NCBI RefSeq assembly: GCF_001420695.1
Contig: NZ_LJJB01000013.1
Location: forward strand, 968,121-1,032,120
Direction: 5' to 3'
Origin: Brevibacillus choshinensis
GTDB lineage: Bacteria > Bacillota > Bacilli > Brevibacillales > Brevibacillaceae
DNA length: 64,000 nucleotides
Of the stretch, positions 41,811 through 51,107 are shown piece by piece. The notes beneath the pieces are model-generated. The model saw only the letters and a program-made list of their open reading frames with translations. It was not told the DNA's origin and did no database searches. Numbering within the stretch: the stretch's first letter is position 1; every line of letters begins with the position of its first letter. Made by a program: the position numbers and the translations under genes.

Positions 41811-43433
41811 TTGAAGCGTCGATGGTCATCTCTCTTCACTTCTTCCCTGCTCGTCCTCTCCCTGATGGTTTCCGCGTGTAGCAGCGCGCCAGCAAACCAA
41901 TCCCAGGGCGAGAACAAGCCTGCGGAAAACAAACCTGCCGAAGCAGCGAAGCCAGCATCTTCAACAACGCCTGCTGACACGCTCTTCGTAGGGATCACCG
42001 CCGATCAAGGCACACTGGATCCAGCTGTCACCTTTGACAACGGCGCTTGGAAAATCACGTATCCTACCTACCAGCGCCTGGTTGAATACGATGGTGGCAC
42101 CACCGAAGTGAAGCCTGGTCTGGCAAAAGAATGGAAAGTGAGTGAAGACGGTCTCACCTGGACTTTCACACTCGCGGAAGGCAACAAATTCTCGGACGGC
42201 ACGCCTGTCACCGCTGAAGCCGTCAAATTCACCTTTGACCGTACTCTCAAAATCAAAAAAGGTCCTGCTGACGTCTACAGTGTGATTAAAGAAGTAAAAG
42301 TAGACTCCCCGACCAGCGTCACTTTCGTTCTCTCGAAAAACTTCCCACCGTTCCTCTCCACCTTGGCAGCCAACTATGGCGGTATCGTAAATCCGAAGGT
42401 AATGGAAAAGGAGCAAAGCGGTGATCTCGGCCAAAACTTCCTCGCGAACAACACCATGGGCAGCGGCCCTTATCAGCTCACCGAATGGAGAAAAGGTGAA
42501 TACATCAAGCTGACTCTCAACCCAAACTCCACTGTCAAACCTGCACTCCAAAACATCTTCTTCAAAATCATCCCAGATGCTACTGCACAACGCTTGCAGC
42601 TCGAACAAGGCGAGATCGACATCGCCGAAGGTGTTCCAAACGAACAGCTCAAAGCACTCAAAGAACTACCAACCGTCGATGTCCTGCAAAAGCCTAGCCT
42701 GTTTGTCGATTACATCTACGTGAACTCCACCAAAGGCAATCCGGCTCTGCAAAATCCGAAAGTACGCCAAGCTCTGAGCTACGCGATCGATTACGATGCC
42801 CTGACTGAATCCGTACAAGAAGGCTACGCTACACAAATGCGCGGTCCAATTCCAAAAGGACTGTGGGGATATGACGAATCCGCTCCCCAATACAAACGCG
42901 ATGTAGAAAAGGCCAAAGCATTGCTGGCTGAAGCAGGTGCTTCCAACCTGACGATCGATCTCTTGTACTCCGACAACAAAGCTTGGTGGGAAACAGAAGC
43001 ATTGGCCTTGCAAGCTTTCTTCTCTGACATCGGCGTGAAGCTGAATCTGAAGAAAATCGCCTATGCCACTTCCCGCGAACTCATCGACAAAGGCGAATTC
43101 GATCTCGCCATGGGTGTATGGAGCCCTGATTTCGGTGATCCGTACATGTTCATGAACTACTGGTTCGATTCCGTCAACTTCGGCCTCGCCGGAAACCGTG
43201 CTTTCTACAAAAATGACAAGGTGGACGAGCTGGTACGCAAAGCTGCTTCCATCAACGACAAGGCAGAGCGTGAAAAACTGTACAAGGAAGCTCAATTGAT
43301 CACCATCGACGAAGCTCCTTACCTCTATCTGTACCAAAAAGATTTCTTGCTCCCTGTCAGCAAGTCCGTAAAAGGCTTTGTTTACAACCCAATGCTAGAG
43401 GGGATTTACAACCTCGCAGAAATGTCCAAATAG
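41811..43433 (+). CDS. ddpA: Dipeptide ABC transporter, substrate-binding lipoprotein
   Basis: 540 residues of the family-5 extracellular solute-binding proteins. A signal peptide ends in the lipobox LMVSAC, followed by an Ala/Pro/Lys-rich linker (ENKPAENKPAEAAKP) and the binding domain with LTWTFTLAEGNKFSDGTPVTAEAVKFTF. It should be anchored outside the membrane and deliver peptide to the DdpBC permease. The start is a TTG with GGGGG upstream. Confidence 0.85.
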   Translation: MKRRWSSLFTSSLLVLSLMVSACSSAPANQSQGENKPAENKPAEAAKPASSTTPADTLFVGITADQGTLDPAVTFDNGAWKITYPTYQRLVEYDGGTTEVKPGLAKEWKVSEDGLTWTFTLAEGNKFSDGTPVTAEAVKFTFDRTLKIKKGPADVYSVIKEVKVDSPTSVTFVLSKNFPPFLSTLAANYGGIVNPKVMEKEQSGDLGQNFLANNTMGSGPYQLTEWRKGEYIKLTLNPNSTVKPALQNIFFKIIPDATAQRLQLEQGEIDIAEGVPNEQLKALKELPTVDVLQKPSLFVDYIYVNSTKGNPALQNPKVRQALSYAIDYDALTESVQEGYATQMRGPIPKGLWGYDESAPQYKRDVEKAKALLAEAGASNLTIDLLYSDNKAWWETEALALQAFFSDIGVKLNLKKIAYATSRELIDKGEFDLAMGVWSPDFGDPYMFMNYWFDSVNFGLAGNRAFYKNDKVDELVRKAASINDKAEREKLYKEAQLITIDEAPYLYLYQKDFLLPVSKSVKGFVYNPMLEGIYNLAEMSK

Positions 43434-43458
43434 AGCCGTTTGAAGGAGTGTTTTCCTC

Positions 43459-44463
43459 ATGAGACAAATCATCACCAAACGCCTGTCCATGCTCGTGCTG
43501 GTACTCCTGGGTGTGACGCTCATCACGTTTTTCCTCTCACACGTCATCCCCGGTGACCCTGCTCGAATGATGGTAGGCCAACGCGCCAGTGAGGAAACGC
43601 TGCAGGAAGTCCGCCGTCAATTGGGCCTAGACCAACCGGTCTGGGTCCAATATTTTACTTACATGCAAGGACTTCTCGCAGGTGACTTTGGCAACTCGAT
43701 CCGCACACAGCAACCTGTTGTCGACGATCTGATCAAATTTTTCCCCGCTACGCTGGAACTTGCCTTGACCGCTTTTATCATCGCGATCGTCATCGGCATT
43801 CCGATCGGTATCTTGTCCGCCGTTAAAAAAGATACAGGCTGGGATCACGCCGGACGCTTCTTTTCCATCGCCGGTATTTCTACCCCCGTGTTTTGGAGCG
43901 GTCTGATCGGCATTTTAGTCTTTTACAAGTTTTTCGATCTGCTGCCCTCTAGCGGTCGAATGGATTTGACTGTTACTCCTCCTCCTACCATCACTGGATT
44001 GTATCTATTCGATAGTCTAGTAACAGGAAATTGGGCTGCATTTGGCAACAGCTTATGGCATCTCGCCTTGCCTGCTTGCACGCTAGCTTTTGCTCAGCTC
44101 GCTATCGTTACCCGTCAGGTACGCGCCAGCATGCTGGAAGTACTCGGCCAAGAATATATTCGGACGGCTCTCGCCAACGGTATTCATGGGCCTGTCCTGC
44201 TTTTCCGCTACGCCTTGCGCAATGCGCTGATTCCTACCATTACCGTCGTCGGTCTCTCCTTTGGTTCTCTTCTGGGCGGAGCCGTCGTGACGGAGACGAT
44301 CTTCAGCTGGCCCGGTATGGGTAAATACGTCGTCGAATCGATTGCTTTCCTCGACTTCCCTGCGATCATGGGCTTTACGTTTGTCATTTCGTTCGGGTAC
44401 GTGATCATCAACCTGCTGGTCGACCTCACCTATTACGCACTCGATCCACAAATCAAGGAATAG
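43459..44463 (+). CDS. ddpB: Dipeptide ABC transporter permease (DppB-type)
   Basis: 334 residues with six membrane helices. It has the family start TLITFFLSHVIPGDPARMMVGQRA and the EAA-like loop near VLGQEYIRTALANGIHGPVLLFRYALRNALIP, where the ATPase docks. It forms the transport channel with the next gene's product. AAGGAG precedes the ATG, 25 bases after ddpA. Confidence 0.88.
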   Translation: MRQIITKRLSMLVLVLLGVTLITFFLSHVIPGDPARMMVGQRASEETLQEVRRQLGLDQPVWVQYFTYMQGLLAGDFGNSIRTQQPVVDDLIKFFPATLELALTAFIIAIVIGIPIGILSAVKKDTGWDHAGRFFSIAGISTPVFWSGLIGILVFYKFFDLLPSSGRMDLTVTPPPTITGLYLFDSLVTGNWAAFGNSLWHLALPACTLAFAQLAIVTRQVRASMLEVLGQEYIRTALANGIHGPVLLFRYALRNALIPTITVVGLSFGSLLGGAVVTETIFSWPGMGKYVVESIAFLDFPAIMGFTFVISFGYVIINLLVDLTYYALDPQIKE

Positions 44464-44477
44464 AAAGGGGATTTCCG

Positions 44478-45365
44478 ATGTCTGGCATGACTGCGAAAAC
44501 AGAAAGCATTTCGGCAATGGCAACCACGAAGACGGTCAACCCCTTTTGGTATAAAATTCGCAGAAATCCGCTGACGCTGTTTGGTTTGTTTCTGCTTCTA
44601 CTCATCCTCTTGGCTTCAATCTTCGCGCCACTCATCAGCTCGTATGACCCGACCAAGATCAACATCGCACAACGGTTCGGTCCTCCAAGCAGCGAGCATT
44701 GGTTTGGCACAGACGAAGTTGGCCGCGATATCTTCACACGAATTCTGTACGGAGCACGTCTCTCCCTCGGAGTGGGTGTCGCCGTCGTATTCGGTGCAGG
44801 TCTGATCGGTACGGTGATCGGAGCGGTCTCCGGTTATTTCGGCGGCAAGCTGGATCAGGTCATCATGCGTCTCATGGATATTGTGCTTGCGTTTCCCTCT
44901 CTCGTCCTGGCCATGGCGGTAGCTGCAACACTCGGTCCCAACCTACAAAATGCCATGCTCGCCATTGCCATCATCAAAATTCCTGTCTATGTCCGTCTGG
45001 CGCGTGCCGAAACGCTCGCCCTGCGGGAAAAGCTGTATGTCAAAGCTGCTGTCACTTTTGGAATCAAGCCATGGCGCATTATTGCCCGTCATATCATTCC
45101 TAACGCTCTCTCCCCTGTCGTCATCCAGGTCACTCTGGACATCGGCGACGCGATTCTGCTCGTCGCTACACTGGGCTTCCTCGGATTGGGAGCACAACCG
45201 CCAACACCGGAGTGGGGCGCGATGATCAGCATTGGTTGGAAGTACTTATTGGACTACTGGTGGTACCCGACTTTTCCTGGGCTTGCGTTGTTTTTGGCTT
45301 CCTGCGGCTTTAATCTGATCGGCGACGGAATTCGAGATATCCTCGATCCAAAAGCCAACCGGTGA
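44478..45365 (+). CDS. ddpC: Dipeptide ABC transporter permease (DppC-type)
   Basis: 295 residues. N-terminal OppC-type segment with one helix (LTLFGLFLLLLILLASIFAPLI) followed by HWFGTDEVGRDIFTRILYGARLSL, the classic DppC signature, then five more helices and the EAA loop (REKLYVKAAVTFGIKPWRIIARHIIPNALSP). Partner of ddpB. Confidence 0.88.
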   Translation: MSGMTAKTESISAMATTKTVNPFWYKIRRNPLTLFGLFLLLLILLASIFAPLISSYDPTKINIAQRFGPPSSEHWFGTDEVGRDIFTRILYGARLSLGVGVAVVFGAGLIGTVIGAVSGYFGGKLDQVIMRLMDIVLAFPSLVLAMAVAATLGPNLQNAMLAIAIIKIPVYVRLARAETLALREKLYVKAAVTFGIKPWRIIARHIIPNALSPVVIQVTLDIGDAILLVATLGFLGLGAQPPTPEWGAMISIGWKYLLDYWWYPTFPGLALFLASCGFNLIGDGIRDILDPKANR

Positions 45366-45384
45366 ATGAAGGGAGTAATGGCAG

Positions 45385-46356
45385 ATGCTGCTGGAAATCA
45401 AGGAACTAACCGTAGAGTTTTCATCCATGCAAAACAAGGTCAGAGCGTTGCAAAATGTCTCCATTTCCATTGATCAGGGAGAAATCGTCGGCATCGTCGG
45501 AGAATCGGGCTCTGGCAAATCCGTGACCGCCTTGACCATTTTAGGACTACTAGAGAAGAATGCGTCCATTCCTGCAGGTTCCATCACCTACAAAGGAAAG
45601 AACATTCTTTCCCTCGATAAAAAGCAACTACAGGCACTACGCGGAAAAGAAATCGGCATGGTCTTTCAGGAACCGATGACAGCCCTGCATCCTACCATGC
45701 GTATCGGAGATCAGCTCGCGGAGGTCATCCATCGCCACCGCAAAATCTCCTATCGGGAGGCGTACCAGCAAGCTATCATCAGCCTCGCAGAAGTACAAAT
45801 TAACGACCCGGAGCTCGTTGCTCGCAAATATCCCTTTGAGCTGAGCGGCGGGATGCGGCAACGGGTGGTGATCGCACTCGCGATGTCCGCTCCTCCAGAT
45901 CTGTTAATCGCTGACGAACCGACCACAGCCTTGGACGTGACCATTCAGCACGAGATTCTCAAGCTCATGCAGGATCTCGCAGCAAAGCGCGGTACTTCCA
46001 TCATGCTGATCACCCACGATCTGGGCGTAGTCGCACAGGTGTGCCAACGAGTCGTGGTCATGTATGCGGGTGAAGTCGTGGAGACGGGTACGACCGAAGA
46101 AGTTTTGCGCCAGCCAAATCACCCGTACACCAAAGCACTGATCGGCGCGCTCCCAGATCTAGCGGAGCCCGACCAGCCACTCTCAGCTATTCCAGGAGAG
46201 TCGCCCGACCTGCGCAATCGTCCACGGGGGTGCGTCTTTGCTTCTCGCTGTGTGGAATCGCTTCCCATTTGTCTGGAGGAACCTCCCGTGCTGGAGCAAG
46301 CGTTTATCGGGGCAAGTACACATCAAGTGGCGTGCTGGAGGAGGGAAGCGGAATGA
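45385..46356 (+). CDS. ddpD: Dipeptide ABC transporter ATPase (DppD-type)
   Basis: 323 residues. Walker A GESGSGKSVTALT, Q-loop MVFQEPMTALHP, signature LSGGMRQRVVIALA, Walker B LLIADEPTTALD and H-loop ITHDLG. The C-terminal oligopeptide-transporter extension has the Cys-rich sequence GCVFASRCVESLPIC, typical of DppD/OppD Fe-S-type tails. Its stop overlaps the ddpF start. Confidence 0.9.
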   Translation: MLLEIKELTVEFSSMQNKVRALQNVSISIDQGEIVGIVGESGSGKSVTALTILGLLEKNASIPAGSITYKGKNILSLDKKQLQALRGKEIGMVFQEPMTALHPTMRIGDQLAEVIHRHRKISYREAYQQAIISLAEVQINDPELVARKYPFELSGGMRQRVVIALAMSAPPDLLIADEPTTALDVTIQHEILKLMQDLAAKRGTSIMLITHDLGVVAQVCQRVVVMYAGEVVETGTTEEVLRQPNHPYTKALIGALPDLAEPDQPLSAIPGESPDLRNRPRGCVFASRCVESLPICLEEPPVLEQAFIGASTHQVACWRREAE

Positions 46357-47189
46357 ATCCGTTGCTACAAGTATCTGGGATCGGCAAGGAATACCGAAAA
46401 GGCACTCAAAGCTTTCACGCTGTTTCCCAAGTCGACTTTTCCATAGCCCGGGGTGAAACATTTGGCCTCATCGGAGAGTCTGGCTCGGGAAAGAGCACCA
46501 TCGGCAAGATGATTACAGGTCTGGAACATCCGACAAACGGCACCATCCTGTACGAAGGTACAACGCTTTGGACAGGTCACAAATTTAATCGATTAAAGCC
46601 AGGGGAAATGCAAATCGTTTTTCAAGATCCCCAATCTTCACTCGATCCTCGCATGCGTGTGGAGTCCATCATTATGGAACCTTTGCAAGCTCTACCGACT
46701 ACCGAGAGAAAGGCCAAGGGAACAACAGAGAAGCTACACGCTCTGATTACCCGTGTCGGGCTGAAGGTCGAGCATCTGAATCGCTTTCCTCACGAATTCA
46801 GCGGTGGACAACGCCAGCGGATCGCGATCGCTCGGGCATTGATCACCGATCCTTCCTTTGTCGTTCTCGACGAGCCGACTTCCGCTCTAGACGTCTCGGT
46901 ACAGGCCCACGTGCTGAATCTCTTACAAGAGCTGAAGCGTGAGCGTAATCTTACTTATTTGTTCATCTCACACAACATGTCTGTCATCCGCTACATGTGT
47001 GATCGCATGGCTGTCATGCAAAAGGGCCGCATCGTCGAAACCGGATCAGTGACAGACATTTTCACCAACCCGCAGGACACTTACACGCAAACCTTGCTGT
47101 CCTCCCTACCTAGTCTCCATGCAAAGAAGGTTGATAATGAATGTTTAACGGAGCAGAGCTACGAGAAATCCGCAAACAAAAGCAGCTGA
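46353..47189 (+). CDS. ddpF: Dipeptide ABC transporter ATPase (DppF-type)
   Basis: 278 residues. Walker A GESGSGKSTIGKMI, Q-loop IVFQDPQSSLDPRM, signature FSGGQRQRIAIARA, Walker B FVVLDEPTSALD and H-loop FISHNMSVI. ATG 46353 follows GAGGAGGGA and overlaps the ddpD stop; the frame to 46230 lies inside ddpD. Slightly short at the C-terminus compared with DppF, lacking the last Cys-containing segment. Confidence 0.9.
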   Translation: MNPLLQVSGIGKEYRKGTQSFHAVSQVDFSIARGETFGLIGESGSGKSTIGKMITGLEHPTNGTILYEGTTLWTGHKFNRLKPGEMQIVFQDPQSSLDPRMRVESIIMEPLQALPTTERKAKGTTEKLHALITRVGLKVEHLNRFPHEFSGGQRQRIAIARALITDPSFVVLDEPTSALDVSVQAHVLNLLQELKRERNLTYLFISHNMSVIRYMCDRMAVMQKGRIVETGSVTDIFTNPQDTYTQTLLSSLPSLHAKKVDNECLTEQSYEKSANKSS

Positions 47190-47671
47190 CCCTACAAAAT
47201 CTCGCCGATAAAACTGGCTTGAGTATGAGCTTGTTATCACAGATCGAACGCGGACTGGTGGACCCCACTGTGGGCACCTTCTGGAAAATCTGTTCCGCTC
47301 TGGATGTACCCATCAACCATTTCTTCCGTGTGAAGGATGACCATGAGCCTGTTATTCGTAAAGGGCTGCACAAGATTATCCAGCTAAAAAATACGATGAC
47401 CAAATACCATGTGCTCACCCCTCTGCAGGAGGGCAAGATCGAGTTTTTGCTGATAGAGATCGAGCCGGGGGAAACGCTTGAGCAAGAGCAAATCTCTCAC
47501 TCCGGCGAAGAGTGCGGATACATTTTACAAGGCGAATTAAAAGTGTTGCTTGCCGATCGGGAATATCATCTGTACGAAGGGGATAGCATTGGCTTCAACA
47601 GTACTTCCCCCCATCGGTTTATCAATCCAGGAAAGTCTGTCTCGCTGGCTGTTTGGGCGAGAGCGACGTAA
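47141..47671 (+). CDS. XRE-family regulator with C-terminal cupin
   Basis: 176 residues. The N-terminal helix-turn-helix (REIRKQKQLTLQNLADKTGLSMSLLSQIERG, about 6-36) is followed by a cupin barrel (about 105-172) with SHSGEECGYILQGEL and NSTSPHRFINPG. HTH-cupin proteins sense small ligands and often control neighbouring amino-acid or peptide catabolism. It overlaps the ddpF 3' end by about 49 bases and ends the operon, so it probably regulates ddpXABCDF. The ligand might be the dipeptide, which is inference. Confidence 0.88.
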   Translation: MFNGAELREIRKQKQLTLQNLADKTGLSMSLLSQIERGLVDPTVGTFWKICSALDVPINHFFRVKDDHEPVIRKGLHKIIQLKNTMTKYHVLTPLQEGKIEFLLIEIEPGETLEQEQISHSGEECGYILQGELKVLLADREYHLYEGDSIGFNSTSPHRFINPGKSVSLAVWARAT

Positions 47672-47702
47672 CAGAGACAAAGAGGAGCCATTTCCTAATG
47701 AA

Positions 47703-47745
47703 AACAACCGCGTTATCCCTAGAGATAATGCGGTTGTTCTTTTTC
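47703..47745. terminator. Intrinsic terminator of the ddp operon
   Basis: AACAACCGC pairs with GCGGTTGTT, with extra TTAT/ATAA pairing inside, followed by CTTTTTC. It also faces the convergent hypothetical gene at 47753-48064. Confidence 0.75.
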
Positions 47746-47752
47746 TTCTATC

Positions 47753-48064
47753 TCAATCGTACCGCTCATCTTCCATTCTCGTCTGCCCCTCGACAATCAG
47801 CTCCAGCTCTGTCTCGAAGTTCAGCATGAGCTCGATGGGCAAAAGGTCCGTCATCTCTTCAACATCCGGCAGGCGCAATGCCTCATCGAGCGTCGCAGGC
47901 TTATGCTCTAGCTGATCGAACCACTCGCGAAGCTTTTCCATCCAACGATAAAAAGAAGTTTCAAATTGATCCGCATCATCCGCAGCATCATCCTCGTGAC
48001 TCTTCTTCATCTTTTCCCAATTTGTGAGCACCGTTTGCAGTGCCTTCTCCAATGTCGCATCCAT
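47753..48064 (-). CDS. Hypothetical acidic protein
   Basis: 103 residues, not recognised. It is acidic and predicted all-helical: MDATLEKALQTVLTNWEKMKK, then an Asp-rich loop (SHEDDAADDADQ) and the helix FYRWMEKLREWFDQLEH. ATG 48064 has GGGGAGGA upstream; the frame to 48133 has no site. Possibly a cytoplasmic binding protein; no neighbour suggests a role. Confidence 0.65.
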   Translation of the reverse strand: MDATLEKALQTVLTNWEKMKKSHEDDAADDADQFETSFYRWMEKLREWFDQLEHKPATLDEALRLPDVEEMTDLLPIELMLNFETELELIVEGQTRMEDERYD

Positions 48065-48311
48065 CGTAACCGTCCTCCCCGAAATGCAATGTGCCCTCCC
48101 TTCATTATGAATGGTATGCACGGTGATTGCCATCTCAGGGATCTAGCCACTCTATTTTCTAGGCAAGGACGAGTCACGATTAGCTCTCTCCCCGCTCAAA
48201 ATCGTTTTGTTTTTTGCCATCTTTTATAGCCCGGTTGAGTCATTTGAAAATGTGTCCGTGCTGATATGCTGAAGATAGCTCCACAAAGTCACGTCAAAGG
48301 GGGGATCCACC

Positions 48312-49739
48312 TTGCTCAGTGGATGGAAGAATAAGTCTGTTTTCCGCTTACTCTTGCTGACCAGCACTTCTCTCTTCCTCTTCTATTTCAACCCTGTCAG
48401 TTCGGGAGCAACAGGGCTCACAGCCCCAGACCCCTTGCAGCAGATGATCGACCAAGCTCGTCCGGGCGATACCATTACGATACCAGCTGGAGAATACGCC
48501 GGCCCCATCCGCGTGACCAAGCCGCTCGTTCTGGTCGCTCAAGGCTCTGTCACGATCTCCAACCCATCTCCTGATCCGAAACAGGAACCTGTCGTCACCA
48601 TCATCAGCGATCATGTCTCGATACAGGGGATATCGATCACGGACAAACGCATCAACCGTGCAGACGCCGCTCTGATCATAAAGGGGAATCACAATGTATT
48701 GGAGCAGATCAGCATCGAGACGATGGGATCGGGCATTCAGCTGCGCGAGGCAAGCAATAACACGCTGCACAACATTCGCATTACGGGAAAGATCAAGGAT
48801 AAGAGCGTCGCCAGCTCAATGGGGCACGATCACGCCAGCCACGGAGCCTCATCGGCAGGTCAATCCAGCAGCAATGTCCAGGCTCGAAAAGGGAATGGCA
48901 TCGATTTATTTCAGGCTCATCAAAACCGCATCGTGTCCAACCGGGTCAGCAATGTCTATGACGGGATCTACCTGGAAAACAGCAACGGTAATCAGATCCT
49001 GCAAAATGCAGTGGAAAAATCGCGCTACGGCTATCACTTCATGGGGACTTCCCGGACTCTTCTGGCGGATAATACCGGTAGCGAAAATGTGACGGGCGCG
49101 ATGCTGATGGAAACCACAGAGGCTACGGTGAAAAACAATCAGTTTCTCAAGCAAAAAAACAATCCCAACTCCCAGGGGATTCTTTTGTACGACGTCACAA
49201 ATTCACTGCTGCACGGCAATCAAATCGAAGGCAATCGAGTGGGCTTGTACCTGGAGAACGCTACCGGTGTCGAAGTGAAGGAAAACAGACTGCTGCTTAA
49301 TTTCATCGGGATGCAGGTCAAAGCTTCATCAGGTAATACGTTGACTGCCAATCAATTTGTCTCCAACGTCATTCAGGCACAAGCGCAGGATAGCAGTACC
49401 GATTCGTTTGCCGGCAACTACTGGGACAATCTACAGACACTCGACACCAACGGAGACAGCCGTAGTGATCTTCCGTACGAAATGAACCCGTTTTATCTGG
49501 CATTGACAGATGCCGTACCCGCTTACCAGCTCTTTTTCCAAGCACCGGGCTTCGTCTTTCTGGAGAACCTGTTCTCTGCCGGGACAGGTACAGCCATCCG
49601 AGACGAAATGCCAACAATAGCTTCTGCAGATGAGGCAACCGCCCAAGCTTCCGGAACCAACTGGGTTACCGGGGTACTCGGATTGATACTCCTCACAGGC
49701 AGTATGTACATAATTTATTCAGGAGGGAAACGGCAATGA
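48312..49739 (+). CDS. nosD: NosD-like beta-helix copper-site maturation protein
   Basis: 475 residues. A signal segment (about 10-30) is followed by a right-handed parallel beta-helix with NosD/CASH repeats (GIYLENSNGNQILQNAV, GLYLENATGVEVKENRL). The extracellular end has DTNGDSRSDLPYEMNPF, as in NosD, and a C-terminal helix (VLGLILLTGSMYIIY) anchors it. A His-rich insert (MGHDHASHGASS) near residue 165 could bind copper. NosD helps assemble the copper centre of nitrous-oxide reductase with NosFY. Start is TTG 48312 after AAAGGGGGG. Confidence 0.85.
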   Translation: MLSGWKNKSVFRLLLLTSTSLFLFYFNPVSSGATGLTAPDPLQQMIDQARPGDTITIPAGEYAGPIRVTKPLVLVAQGSVTISNPSPDPKQEPVVTIISDHVSIQGISITDKRINRADAALIIKGNHNVLEQISIETMGSGIQLREASNNTLHNIRITGKIKDKSVASSMGHDHASHGASSAGQSSSNVQARKGNGIDLFQAHQNRIVSNRVSNVYDGIYLENSNGNQILQNAVEKSRYGYHFMGTSRTLLADNTGSENVTGAMLMETTEATVKNNQFLKQKNNPNSQGILLYDVTNSLLHGNQIEGNRVGLYLENATGVEVKENRLLLNFIGMQVKASSGNTLTANQFVSNVIQAQAQDSSTDSFAGNYWDNLQTLDTNGDSRSDLPYEMNPFYLALTDAVPAYQLFFQAPGFVFLENLFSAGTGTAIRDEMPTIASADEATAQASGTNWVTGVLGLILLTGSMYIIYSGGKRQ

Positions 49740-50278
49740 AAAAAACAAAATGGACCACCATCATTGGAGTCATCGTAGGGGTGAGCCTGTTTATGATTGG
49801 CTGCGGGAAGCAGGAAGCACAGCCGGTCGATATCGCGGAAGGCGTGGACAAATGCGACATCTGCCACATGCACGTCGCCAATGACCAGCATGCAACTGAG
49901 CTCGTGTTGCAGGACGGAAAGGTATTGAAGTTCGACGACATTGGATGTATGCATACGTGGGTCAAGGAACATGGAGCCGAGCAGGTAAACACACAGTTTG
50001 TCCGCGATTATTACACTGCAGAGTGGCTGAAAGCAGATCAAGCCACTTTCGCGTATGACAAGACATTTAAAACACCGATGGGCTATGGCATATATTCCTT
50101 TCAGGACAAAGCAGCAGCTGAAGCATTTGTCAGTGAACAAAAAACAGGCGTCGTGATGAATACAGACAGTCTGAACAGCCACCCTTGGGAACGCACGATG
50201 AGTGAACACATGAAAATGGATATGAACATGGACAGCAAGCCTTCGGAAGGAACGACGACGCCCAAGTCCCATCACTAA
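49736..50278 (+). CDS. nosL: NosL-like copper-chaperone lipoprotein
   Basis: 180 residues. Lipoprotein signal ends in FMIGC. The NosL signature is KCDICHMHVAND, then KFDDIGCMHTWV and the later M-G-Y-G-I-Y segment. The C-terminus is Met/His-rich (MSEHMKMDMNMDS, PKSHH), a plausible extra Cu(I) site. NosL delivers Cu(I) to the NosDFY complex on the outer face of the membrane. It overlaps the nosD stop by four bases. Confidence 0.85.
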   Translation: MKKTKWTTIIGVIVGVSLFMIGCGKQEAQPVDIAEGVDKCDICHMHVANDQHATELVLQDGKVLKFDDIGCMHTWVKEHGAEQVNTQFVRDYYTAEWLKADQATFAYDKTFKTPMGYGIYSFQDKAAAEAFVSEQKTGVVMNTDSLNSHPWERTMSEHMKMDMNMDSKPSEGTTTPKSHH

Positions 50279-50296
50279 CAGAGGAAGTGGAGAATC

Positions 50297-51103
50297 GTGC
50301 ACATCCAGCTCATCGCGAAACGGGAAGTGAAGGTAGGGTTTCGCAATCCATGGTCCTACTCGTTTCTCGCCTTGTTTACCTTGTTCAGCCTCGGTCTACT
50401 GGTAATTCAATCTCAGTCCTACATGGATGGGTACACCTATTCGACTGGCACAATGCTGAATCTCATCTTGTATCTGCTGCCATTGATGACCATGCTCCTC
50501 TCCTCCTTTTCTTTGACCGCTGAAAAGGAAGAAGGAAACTGGCAGCTGTTGTCTACCTATGCCATGACGACCACTTCGTTTTTGTTTGGGAAATACGTGG
50601 GCCAAGCCATTGTCCTCATTACGATTGTCTGCTTTGGCTACGGCCTGTCCGGGGTGGCCGGAGTGCTTTTGGGCAAGAGCTTCTCGATTACAGCACTCCT
50701 GTTTCTACTCGGGTTTTCCGTATGCATCATCCTGTTATTCCTGGGCATTGCCATCGTGATCGGGGCCGTCAGTAAAAACCGTTGGCAGGCCCTCACGATG
50801 GGCATCGCTGTTTGGTTCTTTCTAATTTTGGCCTGGCCGACCCTGCTCATTTCCTTTTTGAGCTTTGTCCCTTATACCTGGATCAAACCGCTCCTGCAGA
50901 TTGCTTCATTTCTCAACCCTGCAGAGTTTGTGCGCATCTTCTCTGTGGCGCGTCTGGGTGGAGGATCGATCTTTGGTCCTGAATACTACAAGTGGATGTA
51001 CTGGATCGATTCTCCGTTAGGCGATGTCCTTTTCGTAGCGCTCAGTCTCGGGTGGATCGGACTCACCATGTTCATCGCGATAACGGCCTGGGAAAGAAGG
51101 TAG
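50297..51103 (+). CDS. nosY: NosY-like ABC-2 permease
   Basis: 268 residues with six membrane helices. It starts from GTG with GGAAGTGGAGA upstream. It has the NosY/ABC-2 features FRNPWSYSFLALFTLFSLGL and SLTAEKEEGNWQLLSTYAMT (the amphipathic coupling segment), then ILAWPTLLISFLSF and FLNPAEFVRIFSVARLGG. It forms the membrane part of the NosFY transporter, which powers maturation through NosD. Confidence 0.85.
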   Translation: MHIQLIAKREVKVGFRNPWSYSFLALFTLFSLGLLVIQSQSYMDGYTYSTGTMLNLILYLLPLMTMLLSSFSLTAEKEEGNWQLLSTYAMTTTSFLFGKYVGQAIVLITIVCFGYGLSGVAGVLLGKSFSITALLFLLGFSVCIILLFLGIAIVIGAVSKNRWQALTMGIAVWFFLILAWPTLLISFLSFVPYTWIKPLLQIASFLNPAEFVRIFSVARLGGGSIFGPEYYKWMYWIDSPLGDVLFVALSLGWIGLTMFIAITAWERR

Positions 51104-51107
51104 AACG

